From Takakia lepidozioides (Eukaryota; Streptophyta; Takakiopsida; Takakiales; Takakiaceae), in contig CM060732.1 in the NCBI GenBank assembly GCA_030704615.1, forward strand, positions 29,991,053 to 30,051,052: 60,000 bases of DNA, given 5' to 3'. The translations under genes and the position numbers were made by a program. The notes beneath the pieces were generated by a model. It was not told the origin of the DNA, ran no database searches, and saw only the letters and a program-made list of their open reading frames with translations. Position 1 is the first letter of the stretch. Every line of letters starts with the position of its first letter. Shown here one piece after another: positions 21,677 to 32,207 of the stretch.

Positions 21677-24082
21677 TTATGTCCTCCCAACATAGGCCTG
21701 TAACATCAACAACAACATGGTAGTAGTGACACCACTTAGCCAAAACCTACAAAAAATGGCTGCCATAAAACACAAAGGATCAAAATGATTCGCATGCAGC
21801 CCCTGAAAGGCTTTGTACGTTGTTTCACAATAGTCCGCACTACTAAACTCTCCAGGAATTAACGGCCAATTGTACGGTAAGGACGTCAAGTGCTCATTCT
21901 CGTGCCATTGACCACGACGCGCCACACATGCATACACCAATCGGCCGTAATATTCCGTGGCCACGGTCCACTGATTGGTGTCAATCGAGTGCCCATCTTC
22001 AAAATCGATTCTCTCGTCGCAGGTGGCCATAGTCCTGCCCCATCCATAACAACACTTCCCAACATGGCAGCACTTATCGTCAGAATCCGCATAGACCTTC
22101 TCCGCTTCTGCCCAAAAATTGAGTTACTCCCAGTTAGTAGGAAAGTGGCATCGGTTCGAATATCGCGAAGCCCACCTGCAAAACTTGTGTAGCACTGGGG
22201 TGATTGATGTACAAGTCTCATCCATCTGGCCGTCAATAACTCTGGCCAAGTTTTTGCTTGCATCCACTTGCTTACCCTTTGCTGAATTGCAGTCTACGTC
22301 CATACATACGTAGATCCATGTAAGCACTCCGGAACCAGCCGATACCTGCGATGAGCTCTCTCCAACATCATATGGAACTGGGCCTCCTCCAATACTTGAG
22401 CCACCAGAGGTTGCACCATATCCAGTACCTCGGCAACAGTTTGTCATCTAGCCTTGGAATAGCAAAAAGAAAAACCACAAGCATGTACTCGATTCCAGTG
22501 TCTATCGCGGAGGTAAGATTGTCGGAACGCCTCCAGTCATCTTCCAATGTTATAATACAAAAAAAACAGCGACTGGAGGATCTCCAACGTAAACAAAAAC
22601 TGTTCTGGATGGGCGACTGCTACGTCTCCCCTCACCACCATCTCCACGGCTAGATTCTCCATGCGATAGTTGCACAGGTCTTCCCACTCTGCCTCCAAGT
22701 CAATCGGCTCCTCTCCACCATTGAAAAACAATTGCAAAATAGTACTATCATATAAGTATCCTTGACCAAGGCTCTGAGCATAGCATACCTCATGCCATCC
22801 TTGCAAGACACTGAGTCCAACAATTCTGTCAGGTCTATTGTCTCTCTGAACTGTTGTAACTCGGACATTTGTGCCTTCATGGTCTGTTCCATCACATCCA
22901 TCTCCCCTTGCTGCTCAGCACGATAAGAAGCAAATTCTTGCTGCAAAACTACATATCGTTCCTCAGGATTGACTATGGTGGCAGGTTGTTTCCCCCTCTC
23001 TGCTACTTGCTTGGTAATCTCTGCCAATTGACTCTCCAATTCAATGACACGAGCCTCTTTTGACCTCATTGCTTGCCTGTGTAGCAATGACTGCTCTGCA
23101 TCATTTTTAACAATAGCCTCCTGCTGACGAGCCTCTTTCATCTTCCACTGATCCTGGAATTTGTGGAGTTCTTTTATATCTGCTTCTATTCTCTTCTTTG
23201 AATCATCCCACGCAAGCTGCAACTGTTGATTCTGCGATAAGGTGGCAGTATGCACAGCCCTCAAATCGGCCAATTCTTTCTGCACATCCTCGTGATCCAG
23301 GGCTTCTGTTGCTACCAATTGCAATCCCTCAACCAAGTCACGAAGCTTTGTCGCAAAAGACGATTGACTTGCTACATTTTTGCCTCCCGATTCTATCAAT
23401 GCAAGAGTGGTAGTATCAGTCACCAATATTGAGGCCCTTTCATTCGCCCTGCTCGACTCCGGTCTGTTAATAATCTCCGTATCATTCGTATTGACAGAAG
23501 GTGGCACCTTCAATCGATGCTGCAAAATCATAGACAAATAAGTTGCACAAAACAAAGTATCGGTCTTAACAGCCTTCCTCTTTGCTACTATCTCCTCATG
23601 GATCTTTCCACACACAAATCCTGCCCAATCAATTTGCAGACCCATGAATATTGATACTACTGCATTGAGTTGCGATGACGATGACGCGACATACGTAGCA
23701 GCCTTCTTCAGGGCTAACGGCTCACTGCAAATTTTCATTCCACTCCATCATTTAGATTCGCTGCTTTAGCAACTGCCCAACCCCCGGTTCGATTGAGAGC
23801 ACCCTCCTTAAAATGGTTTGCAAGAACAAAAGACTCATCTTTAAATCCATCAACTTCAATCCCTGCCGAGGGTAAAAGCAAGACCTCTGTTACAGTGCGG
23901 GCATCAACAACGATAGGCGAGCCCTTCACTATTTCACTCTTTGAGTTAGGATCATAAGAATTTAAAAATTGCATCACTAATGACATGCTAGGCTTCAGCA
24001 GACCCTTCAACAAAGAATCAAAAAATTCCATCATCTGCGCCTGTCTCCACAACGCTTTCTGCTCTCGTTCACCCAAAATCAT
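21677..24082 (-). pseudogene. Coiled-coil ORF of Ty3/gypsy element
   Basis: On the minus strand the ORF begins at 24,082 (MILGEREQKALWRQAQMMEF). An N-terminal globular part (SPIVVDARTVTEVLLLPSAG, LQIDWAGFVCGKIHEEIVAK) resembles the 'putative plant transposon protein' domain found in plant retroelements. A long heptad-rich coiled coil follows (about 23.4-22.85 kb, E/Q/K/L-rich). After frameshifts near 22.8, 22.45 and 22.12 kb, a C-terminal part contains CDERIDFEDGHSIDTNQW. Its layout, and weakly its sequence, resemble the two plus-strand ORFs at 40.3-42.3 and 44.2-46.7 kb. It lies downstream of integrase. Function is unknown; a gag-like or accessory structural role is a guess. Confidence 0.55.
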
Positions 24083-24099
24083 AGAAATGTCACATCCTT

Positions 24100-24515
24100 A
24101 ATTCTTATGTCATCATAGAAACCGGCGGTGGCAATGGTTGATGCACAGCTTTCTTCACCATCGTGATGGATTGACTTGGAACACTGATTTGCTCCCCAAC
24201 ACTCACTATCGCTCAGTACTCTCTATCGGCTCAGAGACTCTCACTCTCACTGTGACATACTTTGCGAATTGCAAGAACACTGGCAGAGAACAAAAAGGAT
24301 AACCAGAAGAATGGCAAGAAGAGCCCCACTCCTATCTATCGCTCAGGGTAACCTGTCTTAACAGCTGGCAAATACGGAGTCAAGTCAATCTATAAACCCT
24401 TACCGCCACCCCAACATTGTAACAGATTGTACAGCCAACGCGTAGCGTAACGGCGTAAATATACTCATAATGACAATGCTGACAGACACATACATATTGA
24501 CACCCCCTTCGACTT
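24100..24515 (-). repeat. Possible LTR between integrase and coiled-coil ORF
   Basis: On the minus strand a purine run, GAAGGGGG, is followed directly by TGTCAATATG, as at a polypurine tract/LTR border. A TTTATAGA box lies about 150 bp on. If this is an LTR, the coiled-coil ORF would belong to the start of a neighbouring element rather than the end of this one. No second copy is visible to confirm it. Confidence 0.3.
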
Positions 24516-24549
24516 AACCTAAATTCTGCCCACAGAAACATTAGGTCAA

Positions 24550-25601
24550 GTACAACTTAAGACGATCGCCGTTAATGCGGGTCAGCAATGGGTCGCCAGT
24601 TATGGTATCTAATTGTATAGAGCCATTTGGAAAAGCTTCCACCACCCGATAGGGCCCGAGCCACCTCATCTTCCATTTTTACCAGAAATTTTTTGAAAAC
24701 GGCTATCATAAAGGAGAACCAAATCTTGAGATTTAAAGATCTTGGGCTTAAGGCGGCTATATAATAACCTTCCGCCGCAGTTGGGTGACTTCAATGTTCT
24801 GTAACACCTGCCGACGAAGTTCATCCATCTTAACAATTGCCAATAGACGAGCCGATAGGGATGGAACATCGCCCAAACGTTCCTCAATAGCTATGCGTAG
24901 GGAGGGAATTTCAAGCTCGATAGGCAATATTGCCTCTTGTCCATAAACCGATTGGAAGGGAGTAAATCCGGTAGTAACTTTAAATACAGTCCGATAGGCC
25001 CATAATGCAGAAAATAATTTAGTATCCCCAATCGTGCCAGTACAAGAAAATTGTTTTTGTTAGGATACCACAAAGTAACCATTGGTTTTCTCCGTCTGAC
25101 CATTAGCCCGTGGGTGATAGGAGTAGTCTTCCGATGTTAATGACATATTTGGCCGTCATATGCTCAATAAAGAATTTAAAAAATGAGTACCACGTCGCTC
25201 ACAAGCTCTCGAGGACAACCAAATCTGAGAATGATATTCTCATACAGAAACTGTGCCACAACCTTGGCCGTATCAGTGCGAAGAGGCCCAAGCTTCAGCC
25301 CACTTAGTGACATATTCAGTTGCAAAACAAGAATTATATCGTTTCTGACCTTGCGAGAGGCAGAGGGCGATAGTAGGTCCAACAAAATCGATACCCCACT
25401 TCTCAAAGATGCATGTGCAAGGATGGAAAAATGGGCATAGAACCTCGATCGCGCAGGTCTGCCAATACGTTGGCCATGCATCACAACGACGCAATAAGCA
25501 AAAGCATCTTTAAATAGGGTAGGCCACCACAACCTGCCAATAATACTTTCCGTCCGGTGGCATCCCCTACAAAATGGCCACACACAAGAATCGGCAGGCA
25601 C
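24550..25601 (-). pseudogene. Ty3/gypsy integrase, degenerate
   Basis: Minus-strand translation in shifting frames gives a zinc-binding-like start (CVWPFCRGCHR), an integrase-core start (VGYRFCWTYY/GIDFVGP at ~25.39 kb) and LYENIILRFGCPRELVSD with the conserved ..FGCP..LVSD block. C-terminal pieces lie at 25.1-24.6 kb. Stops and frameshifts are frequent. It continues the same polyprotein direction as the RNase H and RT to its right. Confidence 0.65.
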
Positions 25602-25983
25602 CCCTCAAGTATCGTTGGAACCTCGGCTTCCAAGATGCAACGGCGCAATACACTATCATTCCCGAGCTTGTATAATGTGTCGCCGGTAATCGTATACGGC
25701 GCAGTCTTCTCTACCAGCCGACGCTTCTGCTTCTCAGTATAACCCTCTGGAAATTGTTGTAATGATAAGTAATTAAAGATGAGAGCATACTCTCATGTCA
25801 TCACATCAACCACAAAAAGGGCAGCATCTGGGAGAGAATCATCTATCGGCTCCTCGCTGACTTCTTCGATAGATGACTCTTAAATGATCAGCATTGGCAT
25901 GCTGTGCGCCAGGCGAACCCAATTTTAAAAGTAATTCTGCAATTAAAATAACCCACCGGGCCACTCTGCCACTCAGCTGAGGT

Positions 25984-27150
25984 TTATTTAATGAGATATT
26001 TTAGTGCATCATGATCAACATGAAAAACAAATGGAAAACCCAATAAATAATGGCGATACTTCTTAACCGAATAAATCATGCCCAAACCTTCTCGTTCAGT
26101 GGTAGTATAATTTTTCTCTGCCGCAGCCAATTGACGACTCGCAAAATATATCAGATGATCAAACGACTTTTCATCCTTCTGACTCAAAACGCTACCAATA
26201 GCATAGTTTGAAGCATCCACATAGACCTGAAACTCCTTAGTCCAATCGGGGGAAATCAAGATAGGCGCCTTTATCAATTGCCCTTTTAATTCTTGAAAAG
26301 AATGCTGACACTCCCTTGTCCACATACACATGGCACGCCATGGTTGTCCAACCCTTCTCCCGTTTGCAGTGATCAAACATTAACCAACATACACTCAGCA
26401 TCGTGTTTCAATAATTGAGTCAATGGTAGGGCAATCTCAGCATATCGATGGATTAAACGGCGATAGTACCCCACATGGCCAAGAAAGGCACGCACCTCTG
26501 TTACCATTGTGAAGGTAGGTAATTGGACAATAATCTCAATCTTAGTGGGGTCAATTGATATCCCTCGAATTGATACAATATGGCCTAAAAGCTTCCCTTG
26601 GTAACTAGAAATTGACATTTTCCGGCATTCAAAGAGATTCCATACTCTTTACATTTTAGAAAGCACAGCTCCAACATCTCAGCATGTGTTGCTTTGCTGC
26701 TATAGACACAAAAATCGTCCAAGAAAATCTCCATAAATAGACGCACGTAATCCTGAAAAGCAGCAGTCATTACTCGTGAAACGTAGCAGGAGCATTGCAA
26801 AGTCCGAAGGGACATGACTTTATAGGCATAGTGCCCCATCGGTGGTAAAAATAGTTTTAGGACGATCCTCTTCTGCGATCGTGATCTGATTATAACCAGA
26901 AAAGCCATCGAGGAAAGAATAACACTCATGGCCCGCTACTGCATCCAGAATAGTATCAGTGAAAGGTAATGGAAAATAATCCTTCCGAGTCACTGCATAA
27001 AGTTTCCGGAAATCTTGACAGATTCGTACTTTGCCCAATTTTTGGGTACGACCACTATAGGGGATACCCAATCGCTATAAGGTACATGATAAATGAATCC
27101 AGCAGCTAACAATTTGTCCAATTCTTCTTTAACCAACAGAGAATATTTAG
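25984..27150 (-). pseudogene. Ty3/gypsy reverse transcriptase-RNase H
   Basis: RT blocks occur in order on the minus strand: VRICQDFRKLYAVTRKDYFP and SFLDGFSGYNQI (27.07-26.85 kb); FLDDFCVYS, the YxDD catalytic box variant (~26.72 kb); and LGHIVSIRGISIDPTKIE with RAFLGHVGYYRRLI (26.6-26.45 kb). RNase H follows at 26.3-25.98 kb (FQVYVDASNYAIGSVLSQ, YTTTEREGLGMIYSVKKYRH). Block order RT, RNase H, integrase identifies Ty3/gypsy. At least two frameshifts break the RT. Confidence 0.8.
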
Positions 27151-27153
27151 GAT

Positions 27154-28267
27154 TCAATCAATGTTGGCGTTGCCGTACTGGCATTGCTCCTTCCCCAATA
27201 TAATGCGATGTTGGCAGATTTCTGGGGGTACACCCCGAAGATCAGTATAAGTCCATGCAAAGGTCGTACAATGTTTCTGGAAAAACTCCTTCCACATAGA
27301 CAATTCATTTGATGGGATTGCCGCAGAAATTATAATGTCATTGGGCTCAACAGCTGTATTCAAATTCAAGGTTTGGTAAGGGTCCTTCTTTATCAATGGA
27401 GCTCGGTTGTCATCAGCCGAATCATACCACGCGATATCTTCCGACGTTGTGGCCTCTTCCCACTCAGATTCATGCTGCACCATATAAGAAGATCGGGCTC
27501 CCCCCATCGCAAGATACATGTCAGAGTCACTATCAAAATCACCATGCCAAGGGTTATTCCTCCTAAGATTAGCACCGCGGTAGCTCCGCCGGCTCCGTGT
27601 ATGTTTAGGTGACAATGGTAGGGCTTGAAGATCACTATCGGTGTCACTGGTCCTCTCGTCAGCTTCAGAGGTAAACTCAGATTCTATCTCCTGCGTCTCC
27701 CCATGATATGCTACTGGGTACATTTGCAACACGACCTTTTGTTCTCCTTTTCCCAGAGTCAAAGTGCCTTTCCCCCAATCATTTTTAGCTTTAGATTGGA
27801 ACAACCATGGTCGTCCTAATAAGAATAGGCCGAGACATTTAGTTGGAAGACCACATAATCAATGGAATACTCAATAGCAGCAATTATAGTTGGGACGGCA
27901 GTCAGGACGCCCATTGGTTTGACACGGGCTTTGATCGGGCCATCCCGTAACACCAATCGAGGTGTTCTGTAAAACCAACCAAGTCCTAACTCCCCATTGT
28001 GTCGGAACTCATTAGTTGACACTAGAACCACCGTCAATTGAACTCCAGTAATAACAACGCCATCTATTGTTACATCAAGGACGGGGCACCTGGATCCGGA
28101 TTGAGTGTGGATATACTCACTTCATGGACGTCGTTATTCGTTGCCTGTTTCCGCACTAGAGATGACTGCAAAGAAGCCCGGCATTGAGGTGCGATAGCCA
28201 ACAGTTGCCGCAAAGAAATAGCAGGTTGCAACGTGTCCAGGTCTTTAAGTATATCATAATGAACCAA
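27154..28267 (-). pseudogene. Ty3/gypsy gag-pol region with decayed protease
   Basis: The minus strand encodes LDVTIDGVVITGVQL followed by VVLVSTNEF where plant gypsy proteases normally have an Asp-Gly-Gly-Ser or Asp-Ser/Thr-Gly active site. Then come LRDGPIKARVKPMGVL and FQSKAKNDWGKGTLTLGKGE, matching the usual protease flap and C-terminal sequence, and an acidic linker into RT. The active-site aspartate is lost. The ORF is cut at its 5' side by an LTR in the opposite orientation (28,284). Confidence 0.6.
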
Positions 28268-28283
28268 GCCTTTAGTCAGTGCC

Positions 28284-28868
28284 TGTTAGAGGGCTGCTTG
28301 GGACTTAGACGCTTTTACGGGATCTGTGGGGGACCCTTAATTTTTGCGCAGACTGAGACCAACAGAAGCCTTAGGGGTGACAGCAACAGGCTTTAGGGGG
28401 AGAGATACGCAGTCCGACACAACCCGTCACAGTCCGACACAGCCAATCACAGCCGACACAGCCTGACACAGCTTCGCACGGTCAGTCACAGCCCGTCACA
28501 GCCAACACAGCTGACACAGACAGTCACAGCCCGTCACAGCCAACACAGTCGACAGAGCCAGTCACAGCTCGGCACAACTTGACACAGCCTGTCACTGTAC
28601 ATGGGGAACAGTTATCAATGGCAGGGAACGACTGTGAGGGAACGACATCTACAGAAGGAACGTGGTACTACAGGGATGACGGTAGTTAGGAAAGCGGTTA
28701 GAACAGCTTGTAGGGAGATAAAGCGAGGAGGGGGACGCCGGGGGGATCACCTGAGGGGGGGGGGGACTTCTGGTATCACGGTTGAAATGAAGAGGCGAGA
28801 GCGCATCTCTGAGGTGGAAAGATGGAGAGCACGGAGTAGGAGAGAGAAGATATGTTGATACTTGGATG
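28284..28868 (+). mobile_element. LTR fragment, copy 1
   Basis: Begins TGTTAGAGGGCTGCTTGGG and aligns with the LTRs at 42,301 and 46,710. It includes the shared block ...CTTAATTTTTGCGCAGACTG and a CACAGN(5) minisatellite. It stops near 28,868, where the 42.3-kb copy continues, so the 3' half is missing. No polypurine tract precedes it, so it is an inserted or recombined LTR piece inside the minus-strand gypsy element. Confidence 0.7.
28420..28595. repeat. CACAG decamer minisatellite in LTR
   Basis: About seventeen imperfect ~10-bp units, (G)CACAGCCNGA-like, in the U3 part of the LTR. The same array spans about 325 bp in the LTR at 42.3 kb and only about 40 bp at 46.8 kb. Confidence 0.7.
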
Positions 28869-28881
28869 GGGGGCTGCTTTT

Positions 28882-28960
28882 TCATGAGCCATGAGCCATG
28901 AGCGGCATGAGCCATGAGCAGAGTCGTAAGTGTGGAAAAAAACATGAGCAGCAACACTAT
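28882..28960. repeat. CATGAGC heptamer cluster
   Basis: Six copies of CATGAGC in about 80 bp, directly after the broken 3' end of the LTR fragment. Confidence 0.6.
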
Positions 28961-29339
28961 TTTCCGGAAATGAGTGTCCGCGGGAATAGGGTTTAGGGTG
29001 CCACGGTCATAGGGGGAGGAGGATCTCCCGATGAAGGAGGTTCGGCAATGTTATTTAGAATTATATATTGAAAGGCAATGTTTACGAATGGGTAGGGTTG
29101 GTACTGCTCTGTACAATGGGGGCCCATTTCAGCCTACCAGCCATTTGCAAAATTCACCCACACTCCCAATCCCAAACGAAATGAGCAATGACGCATACTC
29201 GAACGATGGACACAGAAATAGAATAAAAAGAGGCACAATGAGGTTTTATTGATCCACATGAATTGCATTTGAAGCACGTCTACTGGCTGTGATTGTGCCC
29301 TCAAATCTTGAGCCCTTGCCTACTGAATACAAGTCACGT

Positions 29340-30301
29340 TGTCAATGGGACTTCGACTGCTCTCAGAACTAGCTCATGAGTCCTGGGGCTCCTCCATGTA
29401 AAGTCGATTGCAGCCGTTGTACCGGCCCTAGTGATGTTCACCACAATGTCCTGCCCTTCAATCATACCACCATCGAATATCGAATATGGAAATCTTCACG
29501 TTTTCGTCGTCCACACCAATGCGAATGTCCCCATACAATGGAGAAGAGGAGCGCACTCCTCGAGGAGAATAGGTCTCTCCGATGGAGTCCACCCAGTCCA
29601 GTGTGGCAGCAGTTCCACCGCAACAGCATAGCAGGCGCCTCTTCTGCATGGGTGACCGTCGTAGGGGGCGGGAAAATCGGAATCGAGGATGCGCAGGAGC
29701 CACGGACTCCTCAGACCAAGATCGTCACCCCGCTCGAAGCGTAAGTGGCCTACGATATACTCAAAAGCCACCAATGTTCCCACAATCGAACCAGTATCTT
29801 CTGTGTAATCTGTGTACCAGATAACAATGTCTCCGATGTGGCCGAATACATTGCATAATCGATGCCTCCAAAGGGGCAGTCGTCCCGGTTCCGGAAGCAC
29901 GGCATCCTTGCAAAGGAGGACCTGAGGACGACTTGGATGCCGATGACCTTGCGGACAGCTACGAAGCCCTTAGATTGTGGAAATGATACGAAGCGGAAGA
30001 GCAGTCCGGCCTCCAATAATGGAGCATCTGGGTCACACGTACCCACCGACGGAGGTGGAACGTGTTCATCACGCCAGCGGTGATTATGAAAAGCCATATC
30101 TCTTCTCATCAACAAGTTATAGTTTGAGATCTGCCACCGAAGTCCATCCCCCCGGATGGAAATTCGGCGCCGCATTACATCGAGAGGGGATGGACTTCGT
30201 CGTGTCCAGTGGCTATCGGCCCACCTGGCGTGACTGCCCATAGTTTGCATGGCAGGGTAGGAAACTGAAACGGCTACATTCATGCAGCAGCCAATCTTCA
30301 T
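29340..30301 (-). pseudogene. Unknown gene, left arm of inverted pair
   Basis: On the minus strand coding starts near 30.3 kb. In shifting frames it contains ARMPCFRNRDDCPFGGIDYA, GDIVIWYTDYTEDTGS, FEYIVGHLRFERGDDLGL, PLLHCMGTFALVW and YDGGMIEGQDIVV. The plus-strand segment at 30.4-31.0 kb has the same blocks in the same order. I do not recognise the family. The preserved block order and DNA similarity on opposite strands show a real duplicated gene. At least two frameshifts break this copy. Confidence 0.5.
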
Positions 30302-30423
30302 CGGTCCGATCCTGTAGGGGGGGGAAATTTAAATGTGCCCTGGAGTGTTGTGAGGAATTGCAGCGTTAGCTTGAACTTTTCCAGCCACCGCGTTGCTCCT
30401 CCTCCATCCGGGAGCTGCTGTCA

Positions 30424-30985
30424 TTGAGCGTACTCCGATACTCTTTTCAAGGATGCCGTGCCGCCGAATCCAGCGACTGCCCTTATCATGGCCACGATTA
30501 TGCTATGTTCAAACCAGAATCAGGAGACATCATTGTCTGGCTCTCTGTTTTCACAGACGCTACTGGAATCAAGCAAGAGTCTTTGCGCGCAATGGAGTAT
30601 CTGGAGGGCTATTACGCTTTGAGCGAGGTGAGGGCGAGGGTCAAGCGGTCCGTGGGTCTGAAAATTGTTGACCTCGATATACCAAGCTGGAAAGGGATGC
30701 CGGATAGATCACGCACGGCCTCGCTTTGGCGCTGGAACTGCTGCCAGTGGACCAGGGAGGACGGCACCGGGGAAAACTATATACGTGCAGATCACTCCGC
30801 TCTTCCAGTGTATGGAGACATTCGGCTGGCGTTGCGAAGACGAATCGCACGGGCACATGAGGCCCACAGTGACCTTGTCAATGTATGATGGTGGTATCAT
30901 TGATGGACATGACATTGTCGTCGGCTCCAGCAAGGGCAGCAGAACGACCGAATTGCAGTTTACCTCGAGGTGGCCGCAGCAGTGA
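30424..30985 (+). pseudogene. Unknown gene, right arm of inverted pair
   Basis: Plus-strand blocks DCPYHGHDYAMFKPESGDII, TDATGIKQESLRAMEYLEGY, PLFQCMETFGW and YDGGIIDGHDIVV parallel the minus-strand copy at 29.3-30.3 kb. One or two frame changes are needed near 30.7-30.8 kb. The two 5' ends face each other across about 120 bp. The product is unknown. It may be a transposon passenger or a small host gene family. Confidence 0.5.
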
Positions 30986-31287
30986 AGTTGAGCTTGTTTG
31001 AGGGGTATACGAAGTTCCGTCGACTTGGTGAAGCCCATGTAGAAGGAGGAAGGGCTTAGTTTTTGTCTGCAGTTGGTAAATGTGAGACATCGTGTCCGAT
31101 CAATAAACCATCGTACCTCACTTCTTGATGATTGTGTTTCATTGTGTGAATAACTGTCGGGAATTGGCCCACTGTTTACAATTTGATGTCTCATTTCTAC
31201 AATGTGTCTGTCCGGATTGAATATAGCAGAGTACCGGTATGTGAGTCATGTGTCAAGAATATACCAGAGTACGCCATGTCGGACATC

Positions 31288-32047
31288 GAAATGCGGCACC
31301 GCATTTCCATGTCGCCATCGAAATGCGGCGCCGCATTTCCATATCGGCACCGAAATGCGGCACCGCATTTTCCATGTGGGACAAGAAAATGCGGTGCATC
31401 CTTTCCGTCCAGGTACACGAAAACCAACACGGGTCTATAAATTGATCAGAAACGAGGTTGGCATTGCAAATGCGGCGACGCATTTCCAGCTTGGCAATGG
31501 AAACTTCTTTTGGACAAGGGAATGCGGTGCCGCATTTCCGTAAAACACTTCGAAAAGTGTGACATTTCCGATCAGCGCGATGGAATGCGTTACCGCATTC
31601 CGAGAGAGGGTCTGCAGATGGACAAATGCGATGTCCGTTCTGGAAATGCGGCGCCGCATTTCCAGTCCGTCATCGACTTTTTTTAACAATGGAATGCGGT
31701 GCCAATTTTTGCTGATGGGCTTGCAGTTCGAACAACGACCATCCCCAATACTGAAATGCCGGCACCGCATTTTCAATCCCGCCATGTCGACCTCCTTGTT
31801 CGACCTCCTTGTTCGACCTCTGTAAGCGTGGTTGTGGCATCCATGCAATGAGTGGGAGAGGCAAAAACTGGCGTGTGGACAAAGGAAATTTTGGAAATGC
31901 GGCACCGCATTTCCAATTCACGATTACTTTTTACTATGCCAACATTGAAATGGAAATTTAGTCCCTCCCTGTTTTGGAAATGCGTGCGCATTTCGAAAAG
32001 AGGTTCTTAGAGTTCCCCGGTTTTGGAAATGCGAGGTGCCCATTTCT
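31288..32047. repeat. Array of 22-bp palindromes (half-site GGAAATGCGG)
   Basis: Thirteen copies of GGAAATGCGG followed by YR or RY and the inverse CCGCATTTCC. The first four form a 32-bp tandem (31288, 31320, 31352, ~31385). Others lie at 31466, 31518, 31582, 31642 (perfect 22-bp palindrome), 31691, 31753, 31893, 31976 and 32025. Further copies are at 33,339, 34,590, 39,659, 39,752 and a half-site at 40,126. Both strands can form stable hairpins. Confidence 0.8.
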
Positions 32048-32207
32048 GATTTGAGCGTCGTGGTTTGGGCGATTGTGTGGTGGGATGGAATGCACACTGG
32101 AGAGGGGTCCACGAATGTCGGGCAGAATTCCTTTATATATCTGGAAGAGAATTTACATTTCAGAGACTTCATTAAAATTCTATTAATCTTGAAAATCATC
32201 CGAATCC

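Noticed and set aside
31288-32047. CRISPR-like repeat array
   Set aside because: The repeats are palindromic with irregular spacing and variable centres, there are no cas genes, and the genome is eukaryotic.
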